Below, piece by piece: positions 5,476-8,549 of a stretch of 8,549 bases of DNA. Both the position numbers and the translations under genes were made by a program. The number at the start of each line of letters is the position of its first letter. Positions within the stretch are counted from its first letter, which is position 1. Origin of the DNA: Verrucomicrobia subdivision 6 bacterium (GTDB lineage: Bacteria > Verrucomicrobiota > Verrucomicrobiia > Methylacidiphilales > Verrucolacustridaceae); contig CAMBGW010000039.1 of assembly GCA_945866245.1 (NCBI GenBank), positions 1 to 8,549 on the forward strand. The letters run 5' to 3'. A model generated the notes under the pieces. It was not told the DNA's origin, searched no databases, and saw only the letters and a program-made list of their open reading frames with translations.

Positions 5476-7725
5476 TCACTCTGACTCCAAAGCCTTCGGT
5501 AGCGACCCATGAAACAGTTTTTGTAACTCCCCCACCCCCCACTTCTCCTTCACCGCTCCACAAACAATCTTTAACTCCGTCCCTCCACTCACCCCCAACC
5601 GCCGACATCCCACCCCCGCCTCCGCCGACATCCTCTCCACCTCCCCCACCGACCCCTCCTCCACTTCCACCAAAATCCGGCCCGCCCCCTCCCCAAACAG
5701 CGCCTCCTCCCCCCTTTCCCCCTGACCAGACGGAATCGTCACCTCCGCCCCTACCGACCCCTCCCCCATCACCATCTCCGCTACCGCCCACAAAATCCCC
5801 CCCTCCCCCACATCATGCACCGCCCTCACCCCCGCCAACTTCAACACCCCACGCATCAAACCGTGCAACTTCTTCTCACCCTCCAAATCCACCTTGCCCA
5901 ATTTTCCCGCCAGCACCCCGTGAATCTCCTGCAGATAAAGCGAAGCCCCCAATCCACCCGACTCCTGTGTTCCCAGAAGCAGAATCGCCCCCCCACCCTG
6001 TCCCAAAACTCCCCCCACCAGTCGCACCCCCTCTTCCACCTTCCCCACCACCCCCACCACCGGAGTCGGATGAATCGGCCCTGCCGGCGACTGGTTGTAC
6101 AAACTCACATTTCCCCCTGTCACCGGTAGATCAAAAAACCGGCACGCCTCCGCCATTCCCTCAACCCCCTCCCGCAACTGCCAGAAAATCTCCGGATCGT
6201 GCGGATTCCCATAGTTCAAATTATCCGTCAGCCCCAACGGCACCGCTCCCGCACACGCCAAATTCCTGCACGCCTCCGCCACCAACGCCTTCGATCCCTC
6301 ACGCGGATCTTGCGCACACCAGCGCCCATTCCCATCCAAGGTCATCGCCACATGCACCCATCCACCCCCTGGCTTCTCGATCCGTAACACCGCCGCATCA
6401 CTCCCCGGCCTCACGACCGTCCGCAATCCCACCATATGATCGTACTGATTCCACACCCACCTCCGCGACCCCGTTGCCGGCGAAGCCGCTAACTTTAATA
6501 AATCCTCTCTCACCCTCGGCTGCCCAGGCAGAATCTTTTTCAAATCCAACTTCTGCCTCTCCGCCAGTTTCGCAGGAACTTTCGCCTCTCTCTCGTACAC
6601 CGGCGCATCATCCGCCAGTAATCTTGCCGGAACCTCCGCCACCACTTTTCCACCCGCCTTCACCACCACTTTTCCCGTCTCCGTGACAAAACCGATCTCC
6701 GCCGCGTCCAAACCCCACTTCGCAAAAATCTCCTTCAACTCCTTCTCTCTTCCCTTGTGCACGATGATCAACATCCGCTCCTGCGATTCCGAAAGCAGAA
6801 TCTCGTACGGAGTCATTCCCGTCTCCCTCTGCGGAACTCGATCCAGTTCGATCTCAATTCCCGATCCGCCCCGACTCGCCGTCTCGCACGTCGAACAGGT
6901 CAACCCCGCCGCCCCCATGTCCTGCACCCCCACCACCAGATCCGGCTTTGCATACAACTCCAGACACGCCTCAAAGAGCAACTTTCCCACAAACGGATCT
7001 CCCACCTGCACCGCCGGCCGATCCGCTTTACTCTCCTCCGTCAAATCTCTTGAGGCAAAAGCCGCCCCCGCCAGCCCGTCTCTCCCCGTCTTTGCCCCCA
7101 CATAAAAAACCGGATTCCCTACGCCCTTCGCCGCACCTCTTCGAATCTGATCGTGCCGCAACGTCCCCAAACAAAACACATTCACCAACGGATTCCCCTC
7201 ATATGCGGCATCAAAAACCAGCTCCCCTCCCACCGTCGGTACCCCCACGCAATTTCCATAATGCGAAATCCCCGAAACCACTCCCTTGATCAAACCTCGC
7301 GTCCTTCTTCCCGCCTCCCCCTTCGCCTCAGGTCTGCCAAACCGCAACGAATCCATAAACGCCACCGGTCTCGCCCCCATCGTGAAAATATCCCGCAAAA
7401 TTCCGCCTACTCCCGTCGCCGCACCCTGAAACGGCTCCACCGCACTCGGATGATTGTGCGACTCGATCTTATAGGCCAAGGCCAACCCATCCCCCGCATC
7501 CACCACTCCCGCATTCTCCTCCCCCGCCTTTACCAGCACTGCCGGTCCCGTTGTCGGAAACTTTCTCAACTCTCTCCGCGTATTCTTGTACGAGCAGTGC
7601 TCACTCCACATCACCGAAAACATCCCCAGCTCATTCTCATTCGGCTCCCTTCCCAGCCCCTTCTCAATTTTTCCATACTCCTCCTCCGTCAACCCCAGCT
7701 TCAGAGCAAACTCCTTCGCCTTCAT
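5476..7725 (-). CDS. purL: Phosphoribosylformylglycinamidine synthase large subunit (PurL, short form)
   Basis: PurL is the ATP-dependent synthetase subunit that converts FGAR to FGAM, using ammonia from PurQ and assembled through PurS. At 749 aa it is the short Bacillus/Thermotoga type; the enterobacterial fusion is about 1300 aa with its own glutaminase. The N-terminal half has SVMWSEHCSYK (37-47), whose His43 matches the conserved catalytic His. It continues with YKIESHNHPSAVEP (85-98), GAATGVGGILRD (101-112), VGVPTVGGE (160-168), VQDMGAAGLTCS (267-278) and LLSESQERM (310-318). The second PurM-like half has LNYGNPHDPEIFWQ, PVTGGNVSLYNQSPAG and PTPVVGVVG, then HDVGEGGILWAVAEM near the end. 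The ATG at 7725 overlaps the purQ stop as ATGA. A good Shine-Dalgarno, AGGAAG, lies 6 bases upstream. The last third is very rich in Gly, Val and Glu, matching the extreme G content of the coding strand there. Confidence 0.97.
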   Translation of the reverse strand: MKAKEFALKLGLTEEEYGKIEKGLGREPNENELGMFSVMWSEHCSYKNTRRELRKFPTTGPAVLVKAGEENAGVVDAGDGLALAYKIESHNHPSAVEPFQGAATGVGGILRDIFTMGARPVAFMDSLRFGRPEAKGEAGRRTRGLIKGVVSGISHYGNCVGVPTVGGELVFDAAYEGNPLVNVFCLGTLRHDQIRRGAAKGVGNPVFYVGAKTGRDGLAGAAFASRDLTEESKADRPAVQVGDPFVGKLLFEACLELYAKPDLVVGVQDMGAAGLTCSTCETASRGGSGIEIELDRVPQRETGMTPYEILLSESQERMLIIVHKGREKELKEIFAKWGLDAAEIGFVTETGKVVVKAGGKVVAEVPARLLADDAPVYEREAKVPAKLAERQKLDLKKILPGQPRVREDLLKLAASPATGSRRWVWNQYDHMVGLRTVVRPGSDAAVLRIEKPGGGWVHVAMTLDGNGRWCAQDPREGSKALVAEACRNLACAGAVPLGLTDNLNYGNPHDPEIFWQLREGVEGMAEACRFFDLPVTGGNVSLYNQSPAGPIHPTPVVGVVGKVEEGVRLVGGVLGQGGGAILLLGTQESGGLGASLYLQEIHGVLAGKLGKVDLEGEKKLHGLMRGVLKLAGVRAVHDVGEGGILWAVAEMVMGEGSVGAEVTIPSGQGERGEEALFGEGAGRILVEVEEGSVGEVERMSAEAGVGCRRLGVSGGTELKIVCGAVKEKWGVGELQKLFHGSLPKALESE

Positions 7726-8414
7726 ATCTTTCTTCCTACCCCGGCCGCCCCAAGAAGAATTCCCCGCCCATCCACTCCCCCCATCACCTCCTCACAGCAC
7801 CTCTCAGGATGCGGCATCAACCCCAACACATTCCTTCGCTCATTGCAGATCCCCGCAATGTTGTGGCTCGATCCATTCGGATTTCCTCCCCGCACCCCCT
7901 GCCCCTCCGCGTTGCAGTACCGAAACAGCACTCTCTGCTGCGCCTCCAACTCCTGCAAAATCTCAGGACTCGCACGGTAACACCCCTCCCCATGCGCAAT
8001 CGGGATCCTCAACATCTCCCCCGTCCCATAGTGCGAGGTAAAACGCGAAGCTGGACTCTCCACCCGTATCCACGTCGGTTCACACCGAAAATGTAGCCCC
8101 TCATTCCTCGTTAAAGCCCCTGGCAACAACCCCGCCTCACACAATATCTGAAATCCATTGCAGATCCCCACCACCACCTGACCCCGCTCCGCCGCATTTT
8201 TTACTGCCTTCATGATTGGCGAAAACCGAGCAATCGCCCCACAGCGTAAATAGTCCCCATAGGAAAATCCACCCGGCAAGATCACCCCCTCCTCAGCTTC
8301 GATCTTCGTCTCCTCATGCCAAACCAACCGCGCCTCCTGCCCCAGCACTTGCAAGGCATGCACACAGTCCTGGTCGCAGTTCGACCCGGGAAATTGGACG
8401 ACCGCAAACCTCAT
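7722..8414 (-). CDS. purQ: Phosphoribosylformylglycinamidine synthase glutaminase subunit (PurQ)
   Basis: PurQ is the class I (triad) glutaminase that releases ammonia from glutamine and channels it to PurL. The 230-aa product is of normal size. It begins MRFAVVQFPGSNCDQD, the typical PurQ start, and has PGGFSYGDYLRCGAIA (48-63). The nucleophile elbow GICNGFQ (83-89) carries Cys85, and the C-terminal LMPHPER (199-205) supplies His202 and Glu204 of the triad. NPNGSSHNIAGICN (178-191) is also family-typical. The ATG at 8414 overlaps the purS TGA as ATGA, and its own TGA overlaps the purL ATG, so translation of the three subunits is probably coupled. No strong Shine-Dalgarno precedes it. Confidence 0.97.
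   Translation of the reverse strand: MRFAVVQFPGSNCDQDCVHALQVLGQEARLVWHEETKIEAEEGVILPGGFSYGDYLRCGAIARFSPIMKAVKNAAERGQVVVGICNGFQILCEAGLLPGALTRNEGLHFRCEPTWIRVESPASRFTSHYGTGEMLRIPIAHGEGCYRASPEILQELEAQQRVLFRYCNAEGQGVRGGNPNGSSHNIAGICNERRNVLGLMPHPERCCEEVMGGVDGRGILLGAAGVGRKI
7732..7737 (-). promoter_or_regulatory. Ribosome binding site of purL
   Basis: The coding strand reads AGGAAG followed by six bases and then the purL ATG. It lies within the last codons of purQ. It is the clearest Shine-Dalgarno in the window and supports ATG 7725 as the purL start despite the ATGA overlap. Confidence 0.65.
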
Positions 8415-8549
8415 CCGCCAGCCCGCAAATCCAAGTGGAAATTTTCCATCACCGGATTGCTCAACAACTCTTTCGAAATCTCCTCCAACTTCGCCCGCAA
8501 CGCCTTCTCCTCCCCTCCCTCAATTTCCAACTCGATATGCTTTCCAATC
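8411..8549 (-). CDS. purS: Phosphoribosylformylglycinamidine synthase subunit PurS (C-terminal part, cut by window edge)
   Basis: Translating the minus strand from base 8548 gives 45 residues to a TGA at 8413-8411. The sequence begins IGKHIELEIEGGEEKALR, then has KLEEISKELLSNPVMENF. This matches the second half of PurS, a protein of about 80-90 residues: a strand with a GK-IELE pattern, then a helix, then a conserved LxNPV segment before the final strand. PurS is a small dimeric protein that joins PurL and PurQ in the FGAM synthase complex. Its position directly before purQ, with an ATGA overlap, is the standard purS-purQ-purL order. The N-terminal half lies beyond base 8549. Confidence 0.9.
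   Translation of the reverse strand, partial: IGKHIELEIEGGEEKALRAKLEEISKELLSNPVMENFHLDLRAGG

Noticed and set aside
5438..5791. 117-codon minus-strand frame overlapping the end of purL
   Set aside because: It is a Gly-rich out-of-frame reading of purL, with no recognisable motif.
5457..6686. 409-codon plus-strand frame opposite the 3' half of purL
   Set aside because: The translation is almost entirely Pro, Ser, Thr and His, a mirror of the G-rich purL codons. There is no domain, and purL is unambiguous.
1..8549. Search for a novel system, CRISPR array, IS element, tRNA, riboswitch or attachment site
   Set aside because: Nearly all of the window is covered by well-known housekeeping genes. 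I saw no regularly spaced repeats, inverted terminal repeats or RNA-like folds in the small noncoding gap.

Overview
This window is ordinary core metabolism from a bacterial chromosome. I see no mobile element, CRISPR array, RNA gene or unknown multi-gene system. Most of it (positions 1390 to 8549, minus strand) is the later part of a purine biosynthesis operon, read purS-purQ-purL-purF-purM-purH. A separate plus-strand pair, thiL-tsaE (82 to 1393), runs head-on into it. Only about 50 bases lie between genes, plus roughly 80 bases at the left edge that may be the end of another gene.

The organism cannot be named from this sequence. The three-part PurS/PurQ/short PurL enzyme and the Bacillus-type PurF (N-terminal propeptide, iron-sulfur ligands) exclude the enterobacterial arrangement. 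The compact ThiL core, with LGGS followed shortly by HLTFTPR and then LDLSDGL, reminds me of ThiL from Verrucomicrobiota and other PVC bacteria. That is recall, not a search result, and I hold it with low confidence. The plus strand is strongly C-rich and G-poor throughout, whichever way the genes point. This suggests that the minus strand is the leading strand of replication and that the pur operon runs with the fork.

Layout, left to right: the possible last 27 codons of an unidentified gene (2-85, +); thiL, thiamine-monophosphate kinase (82-975, +); tsaE, the ATPase of tRNA t6A synthesis (959-1393, +). Then on the minus strand: purH (1390-2937), purM (2934-3953), purF (3959-5428), purL (5476-7725), purQ (7722-8414) and the C-terminal end of purS (8411-8549). 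The tsaE and purH stop codons overlap. Within the pur operon, three junctions are four-base ATGA stop/start overlaps (purS/purQ, purQ/purL, purM/purH), purF/purM has a 5-base gap, and purL/purF has a 47-base gap followed by a TTG start.

Together the pur genes cover step 1 (PurF: PRPP to phosphoribosylamine), step 4 (PurS+PurQ+PurL: FGAR to FGAM), step 5 (PurM: FGAM to AIR) and the last two steps (PurH: AICAR to IMP). AIR is also the precursor of the thiamine pyrimidine, so ThiL next door acts in a pathway that branches from PurM. The purine promoter must lie to the right of the window, so its regulation cannot be read here.
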